From assembly GCA_016719855.1 (NCBI GenBank), contig JADJYH010000030.1:1-48503 (forward strand): a DNA stretch of 48,503 nt. Reading direction: 5' to 3'. A model generated the notes under the pieces. That model searched no databases and had not been told where the DNA came from. It saw only the letters and a list, made by a program, of their open reading frames with translations. The translations under genes were made by a program, and so were the position numbers. The DNA is from Saprospiraceae bacterium. GTDB taxonomy: Bacteria > Bacteroidota > Bacteroidia > Chitinophagales > Saprospiraceae. Below are positions 38,873-48,503 of the stretch, piece by piece (position 1 is the stretch's first letter; every line of letters begins with the position of its first letter).

Positions 38873-39048
38873 GGTGACACTCCCCGCTCCACATTTTCAT
38901 TTTAAAAAAAAACAGGGAGGGGAAGGTGTAATCTCAAACAGGAGATGAACAGTGAGATGACAAACGGGACATGGCGGTGAGATGACACCTTTTCCCGGGA
39001 CATTCATCTTTAAATCCGGGATGTGGAGCGGGGAAAAGATGTCACCTC
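38871..39048. repeat. inverted-repeat-bounded intergenic element
   Basis: The left arm GAGGTGACACTCCCCGCTCC (from 38871, overlapping the stop of the glycosyltransferase) is nearly complementary to the right arm at 39021-39048 (ATGTGGAGCGGGG...GTCACCTC). Inside, GTGAGATGACA occurs twice. It fills the space before the Kazal gene. Confidence 0.7.
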
Positions 39049-39070
39049 AATCACTAGCATACAACCAAAC

Positions 39071-39901
39071 ATGAAAAACATCACATCCTTGTTCTTGATT
39101 TTCGCTGGGGCAATATTCCTGTCAAGCACCTGCGAAAATGCGCAGCAGCCCAACGGTGACCATGCATCCAGCAATTGCGTTGACCTCAAAAAAGCCGACC
39201 CAAAGCGAGCTTGTACCGAAGAGTTCGCACCCGTTTGCGGCTGCAACGGCGTCACTTACGGCAACCAGTGCGAGGCGGAACGTGCGGGCGTTCAGTTTTT
39301 TACCGCTGGCAAATGTGGCGAGTGCATTGACCCCAAGAAAATCAATCCGAATGGCATCTGCACGATGGAGTACAACCCAGTCTGCGGGTGCAACGGAATC
39401 ACCTATGGCAACCCTTGCGCTGCCGCCCATGCTGGGGTGATGAAGACGGTGCCCGGCGAGTGCAACGACTGCGTGGACGTCGGTAAAATAGACCCAACCA
39501 AGGTCTGCCCTCGCATTTTTAAACCGGTCTGCGGTTGCGATGGCAAAGTTTACTCCAACGCTTGCGAAGCCGAAAAAGCCGGTCTCCGAAGCTGGAAGGA
39601 AGGTGACTGCAACGATTGCATTGACCCTGCTAAAATCAGCAATGGCGGCTGCACCAAGGAGTACCGCCCGGTTTGTGGCTGTGATGGCAAGACTTACGGA
39701 AACCAGTGCATGGCCGAGCGTGCTGGCTTGAAATCTTGGCGAGACGGCGAATGCAGCGACTGCTTGGACCCCAACCCCAAGCAAAATGCCTGCATCGAAA
39801 TCTACGAGCCAGTCTGCGGCTGCGACGGGAAAACCTACCCCAATGAATGCTACGCAAAGAACGCCGGTGTTAAAAAATATACGAAGGGGGCCTGCAAGTG
39901 A
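39071..39901 (+). CDS. secreted protein with five Kazal-type inhibitor domains
   Basis: 276 residues: a hydrophobic leader ending near LSSTC (signal peptide, possibly a lipoprotein with an atypical lipobox), then five Kazal domains at about residues 36-82, 85-131, 134-180, 183-228 and 231-275. Each has six Cys and the motif PVCGC[DN]G-[IVK]-[TY]-Y-x-N-x-C. Kazal domains inhibit serine proteases by occupying the active site. By position (second residue after Cys2) the predicted P1 residues are Glu, Met, Arg, Lys and Glu. The start at 39071 (MKNITSL) is chosen because the 16 extra upstream codons come from an inverted repeat. Intact. Confidence 0.92.
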   Translation: MKNITSLFLIFAGAIFLSSTCENAQQPNGDHASSNCVDLKKADPKRACTEEFAPVCGCNGVTYGNQCEAERAGVQFFTAGKCGECIDPKKINPNGICTMEYNPVCGCNGITYGNPCAAAHAGVMKTVPGECNDCVDVGKIDPTKVCPRIFKPVCGCDGKVYSNACEAEKAGLRSWKEGDCNDCIDPAKISNGGCTKEYRPVCGCDGKTYGNQCMAERAGLKSWRDGECSDCLDPNPKQNACIEIYEPVCGCDGKTYPNECYAKNAGVKKYTKGACK

Positions 39902-40002
39902 GGTGGGGTGTTGGTTGTTGGCGTTTTGCATATGGAAACCCAAGTTAGCTTGTTGGCAAATGGAACCAGAAAGCTTTTTTTGAAAACTAAACGCATTGAA
40001 TC

Positions 40003-40776
40003 ATGAGGAAAATTTTAATTCTATTGGTAGTGGTTGTGGCGCACAGCGTCGCTTTTGGGCAGTCGGGCCGGAGGCAAGCTTACGAACAACAGCGGAGCAA
40101 CGAAGGGTCCGTTTTGTTGATGAATTTCAGCTATGGCGGCCAATTGCCGGGTGGCGATATGGCCGACAGGTTCGGTAAGAATTTCTTGGCAGGTGTTGGG
40201 GCGGATTACTACACCAAAGACAATTGGATTTTGGGCTTGAAAGGAGATTTCATGTTTGGCAAGGACGTGGAAACCGATGTGCTGGCCAACTTGCGTGGAG
40301 ATGCTGGTTTCGTGTACGCTGACGATGGCGGCATTTCGGACATCAAACTGAGGGAACGGGGAATTCACCTGAGTGCGCACATCGGCAGGGTGTTTTCGTT
40401 CTCGGAAACCAACAAACGCTCTGGCTTGCGGGTGACGATTGGTGGCGGATTTTTGCAGCACAAAATCAGGATTCAGGAAGAGCCGCAGGTATTCGTTTCG
40501 AGCATTTACAAGGACTACAAAAAAGGCTACGACCGCCTAACAAACGGTGCTACGATTACCGAATTCATTGGTTACCAGTTCATTGCGAATAATCGGCTTA
40601 TCAATTTTTCGATTGGTGCAGAGTTCGTTCAAGGCATCACGCAAGGTCGTCGCAGCTTCAACTTCGATACCCGCAGCCCCGGCCTTGACAAGCGGCTCGA
40701 CTTGCTCTACGGCTTCCGCTTAACGTGGACCTTGCCACTTTTTATCGGTGAAAATGCGGATGAAATCAACTACTGA
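40003..40776 (+). CDS. outer-membrane beta-barrel protein
   Basis: 257 residues. The signal peptide (MRKILILLVVVVAHSVAFGQ) is followed by alternating-hydrophobic strands rich in Gly and aromatic residues (LMNFSYGGQLPGGDMADRF, FLAGVGADYYTKDNWILGLK, SGLRVTIGGGFLQHKIRI), ending in an aromatic residue (INY). This is a small porin-like barrel of unknown substrate. Intact. It is followed by kdtA with a short gap, so co-transcription is possible. Confidence 0.8.
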   Translation: MRKILILLVVVVAHSVAFGQSGRRQAYEQQRSNEGSVLLMNFSYGGQLPGGDMADRFGKNFLAGVGADYYTKDNWILGLKGDFMFGKDVETDVLANLRGDAGFVYADDGGISDIKLRERGIHLSAHIGRVFSFSETNKRSGLRVTIGGGFLQHKIRIQEEPQVFVSSIYKDYKKGYDRLTNGATITEFIGYQFIANNRLINFSIGAEFVQGITQGRRSFNFDTRSPGLDKRLDLLYGFRLTWTLPLFIGENADEINY

Positions 40777-40795
40777 TTTTAATGATGAATGATAA

Positions 40796-42067
40796 ATGGT
40801 GAATGATGAATGGGGGAAACTTGGCTACAATTTATTGACCCAAGCCTATTTTTTGGGCATCAGGCTGGCTGCTTTCCGAAACGAAAAGGCCAAGCTTTGG
40901 GTGAAGGGTAGGGTCGGGGTGTTTGAAAAACAGGCTATCGAAATTCCCCTAAAAAGAAGGGTCAATCAACGACTTGTTTGGATGCACTGCGCCTCGCTCG
41001 GTGAGTTTGAACAGGGACGAACCATCATCGAAGCCTTGAAAAAACAGCATCCGGAGGTGCTGGTGCTGCTCACTTTCTTCTCTCCCTCTGGTTACGAAAT
41101 CCGAAAAAATTACCCGTTTGCCGACTGGGTTTTTTACCTCCCTGCCGATTCCAAATCCAATGCGCAACGCTTTCTGGCTTTGGTCAAGCCGGATTTGGCC
41201 ATTTTCGTGAAGTACGAATTCTGGTACCACTACCTGACCAATTTGAAGCAGCTGCAAATCCCAACCCTTTTGATTGCTGCGATTTTCCGGCCAACACAGC
41301 CGTTTTTCAAATGGTACGGCGGGCTGCATCGCAAAATGTTGAGCTGCTTCAGCGAAATACTCGTGCAGGATATTGGCTCCCAAGAGCGCTTAACCGGAAT
41401 CAATTTTCTAAACGTGCAAGTCGCCGGGGACAGTAGGGTAGACCGGGTACTTGAAATCGCCAAGCACCCGAAAGATTTGCCACTCGTCAAAAAATTCTGC
41501 GGAGACGCCCCTGTGCTCGTTTGCGGTAGCACCTGGCCTGCCGATGAAGCGATTTTGAACCCCATTTTTACTCATGAGAAGTTCAAGAATTGGAAGTTCA
41601 TCCTGGCTCCCCACGATGTGCAACCTGCTCACATTCAGGCAATTGAATCGAAGCTGGAAGTTCCTTCCTGTCGTTTTTCTCAACTTGAAAATTCCGACTT
41701 TTCAGCCGTTCGACTTTTGTTGGTGGACAATATTGGGTTGCTCTCTTCCCTCTATTTTTTCGGTAAAATCGCCTATATTGGCGGCGGTTTCGGGCAAGGC
41801 ATCCACAATACGCTGGAACCTGCGGCTTATGGTTTGCCAGTGGTTTTTGGGCCAAAGTATCGCAAATTCGAGGAGGCTGTTTGGTTGGTGGAGCATGGCG
41901 GCGGGTTTGTGGTGAGGGATGAAAATGAGTTGCAAGAAGTGCTTGCCCAGTTGACCAACCCCGAAAAGCAGTCCATGGCTTCAAAAGCTGCGAAATCATA
42001 CGTGCAGATGAAGTCCGGAGCCACACAGACGGCCATGCGTTCCGTGAATTCATTGCTTTTTGGTTAA
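40796..42067 (+). CDS. waaA: 3-deoxy-D-manno-octulosonic acid (Kdo) transferase
   Basis: Transfers Kdo from CMP-Kdo to lipid A precursor (GT30 family), on the inner membrane. 423 residues, normal length. Landmarks are WMHCASLGEFEQGRTIIEAL (catalytic Glu of the ASxGE motif), FVKYEFWYHYLTNLK, VQVAGDSRVDRV, LAPHDVQPAHIQ and IGGGFGQGIHNTLEPAAYGL. The start is uncertain because the 5' end overlaps repeats of GAATGATGAAT (40781-40815). ATG 40796 is the first in frame. Intact. Confidence 0.93.
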   Translation: MVNDEWGKLGYNLLTQAYFLGIRLAAFRNEKAKLWVKGRVGVFEKQAIEIPLKRRVNQRLVWMHCASLGEFEQGRTIIEALKKQHPEVLVLLTFFSPSGYEIRKNYPFADWVFYLPADSKSNAQRFLALVKPDLAIFVKYEFWYHYLTNLKQLQIPTLLIAAIFRPTQPFFKWYGGLHRKMLSCFSEILVQDIGSQERLTGINFLNVQVAGDSRVDRVLEIAKHPKDLPLVKKFCGDAPVLVCGSTWPADEAILNPIFTHEKFKNWKFILAPHDVQPAHIQAIESKLEVPSCRFSQLENSDFSAVRLLLVDNIGLLSSLYFFGKIAYIGGGFGQGIHNTLEPAAYGLPVVFGPKYRKFEEAVWLVEHGGGFVVRDENELQEVLAQLTNPEKQSMASKAAKSYVQMKSGATQTAMRSVNSLLFG

Positions 42068-42159
42068 GTTTTGAACTCAAGCGACCAGCATTGCCTCCCG
42101 CTTGTTGGTTTGCTGAATTGCTTTAAAGTTGACGGACTTTTGAATACAACTATTTCCCG

Positions 42160-45100
42160 ATGAAGAAGACCCTGTTTGCCCTTTCATTCCTTACAATTTT
42201 TCTTACAAGTGTCAAGGCTCAAATCATCAATGGCCTCGACACATTGTATGGGAACGAGTGGATAAATTTTGACCAGAGCTACTTCAAAATTATGGTGGCC
42301 GAGGATGGCATTTACCGAGTTTCACAGCAGGTGCTTTCCGATGCAAACCTTCCGTTAGGCCAAATCAATGGCAATCAATTCCAGCTTTTCCACAATGGGG
42401 AGGAGGTGCCAATTTACCTTACCACGGATGGTCTCCTTGGGAGCAACGACTACATCGAGTTTTTTGGCCAAAAAAATACTTCGGAACTTGACCGCCACCT
42501 TTTCAAAGACCCCGATGCGGAGATGATGAACCCACTGTACAGCCTGTTCACGGACACGGCGGCGTATTTTTTGACTTGGAAACTGGGTGGTGGGAGTCTG
42601 CGCTATGAAACGATTCCGAACGATTTGACGAATCTGCCGGCGAAGGAGGAGTATTTTATGGCAACGCATGTGCTGAATTATTTTTCTGCTTTTTCGAAAA
42701 AGTCAAATTCACAGGGCATAAGTTCCTCGGATTATGGGGTAACGGAAGGCTATTCCAATGCCTTTGCCAATGTACAGACCATTACTATCAACCCACCCAA
42801 CCCCTATGCTGGTGGACCAGATGGACAATTGGATATTCGTTACGGAACCAATATCGGCTCACACCAGCAGTTGATTACCCTCAACGACCAGCCATTGGTT
42901 ACAGATGAATTTTCGGATTTTCAGGTTCGGCAACTAAACTTTGACATACCAAATGCCCAGCTCACATCGGCTATGGCGTTGAAGTTTCAAGGCCTCGCCT
43001 CCACTACCGACCGCCAGCGGGTGGCGAATGTAATCCTACGTTATCCAGCGCTTTATAAATTCGGCAACCAACCAGCTTTTATCTTCGACCTTCCAGCAGC
43101 TTCGGCAGTACGCTACCTTGAAATCGAGAATTTCAATGCTTCTGGTGGCAACCCGGTGTTGTATGACCTAAACAATCGGACTCGAATGGCAGTCACTTAT
43201 GAGAATGGGTTGGTGAAAATAGCCCTGCCTCCTTCCTCCGAAGCTGTCCAGCTGGTATTGGTCAACGATGCAGCAGGTGTGAAACCCGTTGGTCAGTTGA
43301 TTCCGGTTTCATTCATTGATTATGCTGCCCTCAATGCGGAGTTCATTATTTTGTCCAATCCGAAATTGTACGACGATGGAAATGGGAATAATTATGTGCA
43401 GGAATATGCCGATTATCGAAGTTCTGCCACTGGCGGCGATTATTCGACGGTCATTGTAGATGTGCAGCAGGTGTACGACCAGTTTGGGTGGGGGCTGAAC
43501 CGTCACCCGCTTTCGATTCGGGATTTCGGGCATTTTGTGAAGAAGAACTGGGCGGAAGTGAAGTATTTTTTTGTGGTTGGGAAGGGGAGGGAGTATCCGA
43601 ATGTGCGGACTTCTGCACAACTTATAAGTACTTCAAATACCTCCTATTTTATTCCGACTTATGGGACGCCTGGCTCGGACAACCTTTTGTTGGCGGGCAG
43701 TGATGGGTTTACTCCGGTAATACCGGTGGGAAGGATAGCGGTTTCTAAAGTAGAGGATATTCGGATTTATTTGGATAAAGTTCAGCAGTTTGAAGCGAAC
43801 AGGGATTTACCTCAAACGATTGCGGACAAAGCTTGGATGAAACAAGGCATCTCCACTTAGGCGGCGGACAGACCAACTCCGAGCAGTCATTATCCGTAGC
43901 TATTTCAAGCAACATGGAAGGGAATATCAAGGCAGGCAAATTCGGCGGTGAGGTCAAGTCTTTTACAAAACCAGCACCGACCCCATTCAAATACCGCAAA
44001 CCCAGCAGCTGTTCGACGTCATCAACGAAGGAGTTTCGATGATGACCTTTTTTGGCATTCGGGTGTGGGCACTTTTTGATTTCAGCATTGACAACCCGTC
44101 AATTACTCCAACCAAGGCAAGTACCCCCTCATGCTCTCCCTGGGCTGCTATTCCGGCAATATCCACACTTCGACGGTGGGGGTCAGCGAGCGATTTTTTT
44201 TTGAAAAAGGGTCCCGTTGCTTTCGCCGCAACTTCAGGGCAAGGCTACATTTCCTCCCTCTACGAATTTGCCTCTGAATTCTATCGCATCATTGGTGACG
44301 AAATGTATGGGCAAGGCATTGGTGATGCCCTGCGGTCTGCCATTCGAAACAAGCCGTCAGGCGGCTTCGGGCTGGACTTGATTCGACAGCAGTTCAATTT
44401 TAATTGTGACCCTTCGCTTCGGCTCAATCCAGCTCCAGGTCCTGATTATGTGATTGACGCTGCTTCCGCCCAGTTCTCTCCAAAACAAGTAACCGCGAGC
44501 TTGGACACTTTTGAATTGAAATTCAACACGGTGAACATTGGGCAACGATTGCCCGACTCAATCGTGGTGCAAGTAACCCAGCGCTTCCCCAACGGCTTGG
44601 AGCAAATCGTGGTGCAACAATTGATTCCTTCGCCCGGCTTTTCGCAAGAAATGGTTTGCAAGATTCCCGGCAAAGTTGACCAGTGCGTCGGGTTGAATCG
44701 ATTTTTCATCGAAGTAGACGCCACCGACAGGGTGGCGGAACTGCTGCCCCGCAGGCAGAGGCGAACAACGACCTGGTCAGCAGGCGGCGAACCGGGCTTC
44801 GCTCTTCATCCGCGACAACAGCGCCAAGCCAGCTTTGGCCCCCGAATTCGGCATCGAATCCTGGCCCAGACCTTGTGCTAAAAGCCTCGACCACCAACTC
44901 GCTCCTGCCCGTAAAAGTACATCCTGCAACTTGACACGACGGAGACTTTCAACAGCTCCACCTTTTTTCAGAGGCTGAAGTTATTACAGCCGGGCGGCGT
45001 GATTCGATGGAAGCCTTCCGTTGCTTGGCAGGACGGACTGATTTTATTGGCGAATCAGTCCCGACAGCGTCTCTGACTAGGAGGGTTTAACTGGAACGGT

Positions 45101-47153
45101 AGCTCCTTTCTCTTTAAAACGACAGCCTCGCCGGCTGGAACCAGTCGCATTTTTATCAAGTTTTGAAAGATGATTTGGTCAATCTGGAATTGCCCTCAAG
45201 ACAACCTCGATTTCATCACGAACTTTAAGGACTTTTCACTTCGCAATTGTTTGCAATCTATTCAACAGATTGACATCCGGGTCAACAACGGCTGGTATGG
45301 AACATACTGGGGGTTGCCACCGGCTGGTGTTTACGTCTTGTGGATGGATTCTGTTTTTGTGGAACCGAAGGTGAATTATCCACCGGGACAAGGTCCATAT
45401 CAATACAGCATCCCGCACCCTGCGGGGTATTGGGTACGCACTTTCATGTTCGACACCAGCATACCGGATGGTCGAAAACAACTCATGGATTTCCTTGACG
45501 ACGTTATTGCCCCGCACGAATACGTCCTGTTCTGGACGGTGCAACCCAACGCCTCCGCCGACTATAAGCCGCAGGAGTGGGCGAGCGACAGCCTCATTTA
45601 TGGCAAAAACCTTTTCCAAAGCCTTGAATCGCAAGGGGCGCAGCTCGTGCGCAGCTTGGAAACAAAAGGCTCCGTGCCTTATGTGGTGGCATATCAAAAA
45701 GGAGGCGATGTGCTGGTCGAGGAAGTTGCCTCCTCCGTGACCGACATTTTGAATGTCTATTTTTCTTTGCCCGGCAATTGGGACAGAGAGAATGTTGCCT
45801 CACGCTGATTGGTCCGGCCAAAAAATGGAACTATCTCGATTGGCAGGCGCACTCTGATCAACCAGCCGCAAGCCGATACGGTAAACCTTGCAGTTAGGCG
45901 TCGCGCGAATGGAATAACAAACCCTACTCCTGGAAACTTGTCTACCGGGCCCGCTCGACCTTTCCAGCGATCGACGCTGGGTGCCTTCCCCGTTTTGAAA
46001 CTGAAATTCAACTCGAAGACTCTCTTTTCCGCACCTCAGCCCAGTTGGACTATTGGCGGGTGCTCTACGAAGGCGATACACCTGGGTTTGCCGTCAACCA
46101 GACGGCGGATTACTCTTTGAAAGCGACACCGTCCAGCAGGGGAACCCCTGTCGCTTGACTTTGCCGTCGAAAATCTCTCCACCTGGAATGGCGACAGCCT
46201 GCTCGTGAAATACACCTGGCGAGACCGGGACAACAACGAGACGTCTCTCCTCCAACGGTTGCCGCCCTTGGCTGCCGAGGACTCGCTCATCGCCCACTTT
46301 CCCCTGACAACCAAGGAGTTGGCAAACAGCTACCAGCTTTCCGCTGAAGTCAATCCTGCTGCCGACCAGCCCGAGCAAATTCACTTGAACAACTTCCTCC
46401 ACACCGGCTTCTTCGTCGAGGCAGACCGCAAACCCTCTGCTGGACGTCACTTTCGATGGCGCTCACTTCCTCGACGGAGACCTCGTCAGTGCAAAGCCGC
46501 TCTTTCAGTCACGCTCCATGATGAAAACCGTTTTCTCTCACTGGACGACACTGCCCTTTCAAGCTCTTCCTCGCATGGCCGATAGCGCTGAACAGCCCTT
46601 GCTCGTGCCGTTCAGCGACCCCGCCGTGCAATTCATGCCTGCCTCCGCCAACAGCGAAAACAAAGCTACCATTGAATTTTCGCCCGTTTTCACACAGGAC
46701 GGAACTTACGCCTTCATAGTCAGTTCCGCGACGCCACCGGCAATGCATCGAGGCAATTTGAGTTCAAAGTGGCATTTAAGGTCATCACCAAGTCCATGAT
46801 TTCCAACGTTTTTGAATTACCCGAACCCGTTTTCCACCGCCACTCGGCGGTTCCGTTTATACGCTCACCCCGAGGCTTGAAGCAGCCCGCCCCCTTCAAA
46901 ATACAAATCCTGACTATCGGCGGCAAGTGTGCGGGAAATAACACAGGACGAAATTGGCGATTTGAAGGTCGGCACACACCAAACCGATTTTGTTTGGGAC
47001 GGCAGGGATGAGTTCGGCGACCGCCTCGCCAATGGCGTGTACCTCTACCGGGTGCTGGCGCAAAATGCTGAGGGCAAGACATGGGAAACTTTCGAGACAG
47101 GTGCAGATCAGTTTTTTGATAAAGGCTACGGTAAAATGGTGATTGTGCGCTAA
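42160..47153 (+). CDS. porU2: T9SS sortase-like C25 protein PorU2, many frameshifts
   Basis: Gingipain-type (peptidase C25) protein of about 1650 residues linked to type IX secretion. The signal peptide MKKTLFALSFLTIFLTSVKAQ precedes the N-terminal beta-domain (42160-43860, intact). The C25 core follows: HLGGGQTNSEQS near 43856, catalytic His at 44055 (HSGVGTFDFSID), catalytic Cys at 44146 (SLGCYSGNIHTSTVGVSERF) and FASEFYRIIGDEMYGQGIGD. An ILEI-like domain lies at 45170-45808. Late Ig-like parts (FDGAHFLDGDLVSAKP) and a FlgD-type tail (SNVLNYPNPFSTATRFVYTL, DGRDEFGDRLANGVYLYRV) end at 47153. The sequence past 43850 changes frame at least a dozen times; each piece is still conserved. It should help process or attach T9SS cargo such as the protein at 14.8-19 kb. 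Confidence 0.87.
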
Positions 47154-47171
47154 ATCTGGAATTGCCTGAAA

Positions 47172-47214
47172 ACAAAAGCGGCGGCGGTGGTCAAACCTCG
47201 CCGCCCGCTTTTGT
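47172..47214. terminator. bidirectional terminator
   Basis: ACAAAAGCGGCGGCGGTGG and CCTCGCCGCCCGCTTTTGT pair with one bulge, 18 bp past the porU2 stop and before the convergent glycosyltransferase gene. Confidence 0.8.
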
Positions 47215-47495
47215 TACCCAGTGCCTACTGGCGCTACCGCCGAAGCTTGCCGAGCAACCATTCAACCGGCGAAGGGGAAAGGGTGAAGAACCGCCAGTTC
47301 TTGGGAAGGCAATAGCAGCAGAGTTGGAAATATGGTGCAAAAGTCTAGGGGCTTGAATTTTTTGAAACGTTAGATATATCAAGCAAGAAATGGGCGGCAA
47401 AGGCAGATTGTCGGGCTTGAAGGCTTCGGCGGCACTCCGTCACAATCGGACAGCCCAGCCGTCAGCCTTTTCAGCAAAGGGCTGGCATTAGGAAA
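47215..47495. other. intergenic region without recognised content
   Basis: About 280 bp between the terminator and the stop of the leftward glycosyltransferase gene. Short ORFs here show no conserved features. Confidence 0.5.
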
Positions 47496-48271
47496 CTAAG
47501 CAATGAGCTGCATCTGGAAGCGTTCGGTATCAAAATAGCGCTCCCGGCTTAACTGATTTCGAAGCGTCGTGCCAGCGAAAAAGCAGGTTTTCTTCGATAA
47601 AACAAAACTTCTCCATGCAGAACTTCTCCACATACCTGTACCAAAATTCAAATCCATGCAGCTAGTCGGCTTTTTCGTCGAACCCGCCGAGCGACTGCAC
47701 TGCCGGCGACTCGCAAAACAGGCAACAAGGGCTGGCGTGCCCAAAAATCATCGTCTTCTCAAGCTGGGAAATACTTCCATCAAGGCCGGGGCACGGTTCT
47801 GTTGTTGTCCAAGAGCGTGTAATAACCACAGACCAAGTCTGCATCGTTCTCTAAAAAAGCCTTCGCCACCGCCAACAACGCACCAGGTGCCAGCAAGTCA
47901 TCGCTGTTTACCCAGTTGAAAATGTCGCCCGTAGCCAGCGCCAAGCCTTTGTTCAGGGCGTGGCTCTGTCCCCTGTCCGGCTCGCTGACCCAATGTGCCA
48001 GCCATTTTTCGTACTTCCAAGAATGTCTTAACGGGAGCCCGTCCCGTGCCGCAATCACGATGATGCTATCCGAGATTGGGATAGTTTTGGAGGAGGACGG
48101 AGCGGATGGTTTCTTCCAGGAATTGACCTTGGTTGAGGGAGGGGGTGATGAGGGTGATTCTTGGGAAATGAGAAGTTCGAGCGGTGTGGCATATTCATCC
48201 AGCGTCCAGGGAAAACCTGTTTTTTCAAGGGATGGCGGCGGAAAACTATTTGAAGAGGAAGCAGACATCAC
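47496..48271 (-). CDS. family 2 glycosyltransferase, frameshifted
   Basis: GT-A glycosyltransferase, probably for cell-surface polysaccharide. The start region SNSFPPPSLEKTGFPWTLDE is typical of a Bacteroidota GT2 subgroup. The nucleotide-binding strand (RITLITPSLNQGQFLEETIR) and YPNL lie in a second frame. Then KYEKWLAHWVSEPDRGQSHA and NWVNSDDLLAPGALL (DxD-like) are read in the frame of 47780-48271. The C-terminal part (FGHASPCCLFCESPAVQ, GFEFWYRYVEKF, YFDTERFQMQLIA) ends at 47496 after more indels. About 255 residues in all. Confidence 0.82.
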
Positions 48272-48295
48272 CGAACAATCAACCTCGGAGTTTTA

Positions 48296-48503
48296 TCAAT
48301 CGCTTACCGGGAGCAAACGACTGAATGGCTGGCTCTTTCTCAAATACCAATGAAACAGCTTTTCCCACACACTGCGGGGGTCGACAGAAACCTTCAGGTT
48401 CGATGCCAGGAGTCAATTTGGAAAACCGCTGCGCCCACCCGTGTTCCTGAAGTATCCGGCGGTGATTTTATCACAATAATAATTGCCTTCTTTTTGATGG
48501 AAA
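48296..48503 (-). CDS. 3' end of an unidentified gene, cut by the window edge
   Basis: The reading frame NLKVSVDPRSVWEKLFHWYL to SRLLPVSD ends with a stop at 48296, 25 bp before the next gene. Further upstream a frame break near 48425 precedes YYCDKITAGYFRNTGG. Its position suggests another polysaccharide-synthesis protein, but the fragment is too short to name. Confidence 0.4.

Noticed and set aside
39122..39943. 273-residue minus-strand ORF
   Set aside because: Shadow of the Kazal repeats on the other strand; periodicity comes from the tandem domains.
42355..42669. Minus-strand ORF within porU2
   Set aside because: Antisense to an intact, conserved part of porU2.

Overview
The window looks like a chromosomal contig from a Bacteroidota bacterium, most plausibly the Saprospiria/Saprospiraceae. 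The evidence is a type IX secretion (T9SS) sortase of the PorU2 kind, a large cell-surface protein ending in a gliding-motility-type (CHU_C) C-terminal domain, carboxypeptidase-D/TonB receptor pairs, a CxxC-less Mrp ATPase, a short single-subunit sigma-70 and TAnnTTTG-type -7 promoter elements. All function calls come from reading the sequence; no database search was run.

Layout. 0.1-5.3 kb: a broken TonB-dependent receptor, an Rrf2 regulator, and an ArsR-rhodanese regulator with its own palindromic operator followed by an MFS transporter. 5.4-10 kb: an outer-membrane beta-barrel receptor, a coiled-coil protein, a DinB-like protein and prmA, which is bracketed by inverted repeats. 10.2-19 kb: a ~1500-residue exported protein of unknown function and a ~1400-residue T9SS cargo protein with four Cys-rich repeats. 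19-24.4 kb: housekeeping genes (DEDDh exonuclease, DUF4412-like protein, ndk, nrnA-like DHH phosphoesterase, FKBP lipoprotein, and prfB with its programmed +1 frameshift). 24.4-28.4 kb: an accessory, repeat-rich zone. It holds a wrecked type I restriction locus whose hsdR 3' half and whole hsdM are gone. In their place stand a 69-bp tandem array, a small GIY-YIG nuclease gene and a second array of the same hairpin motif in opposite and direct orientations. 28.4-38.9 kb: aspartokinase, a sigma-70 factor, a sorbosone-dehydrogenase-like lipoprotein, an Fe-S/lipid cluster read leftward (mrp, GNAT, nfu, plsB-like), and a ribF open reading frame fused to a family 2 glycosyltransferase. 39-48.5 kb: a five-Kazal-domain secreted protein, an outer-membrane barrel, kdtA/waaA, porU2 and family 2 glycosyltransferases.

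Quality. Roughly half of the genes carry indels, including genes expected to be essential or conserved. In several places two indels compensate (the exonuclease; porU2 around its catalytic His). That pattern fits uncorrected long-read or low-coverage sequence better than biological decay. The restriction locus is an exception: it also has in-frame stops, inserted palindromes and missing gene segments, so real decay is likely there. Several genes also look internally shortened.

Most interesting are (1) the GIY-YIG gene sitting between inverted copies of a TTCG-loop hairpin repeat inside the dead restriction locus, (2) intergenic palindromes built from short, locus-specific repeated words, and (3) the five-Kazal protein with five different predicted reactive sites. 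No tRNA, rRNA, integrase, transposase or CRISPR array was seen.
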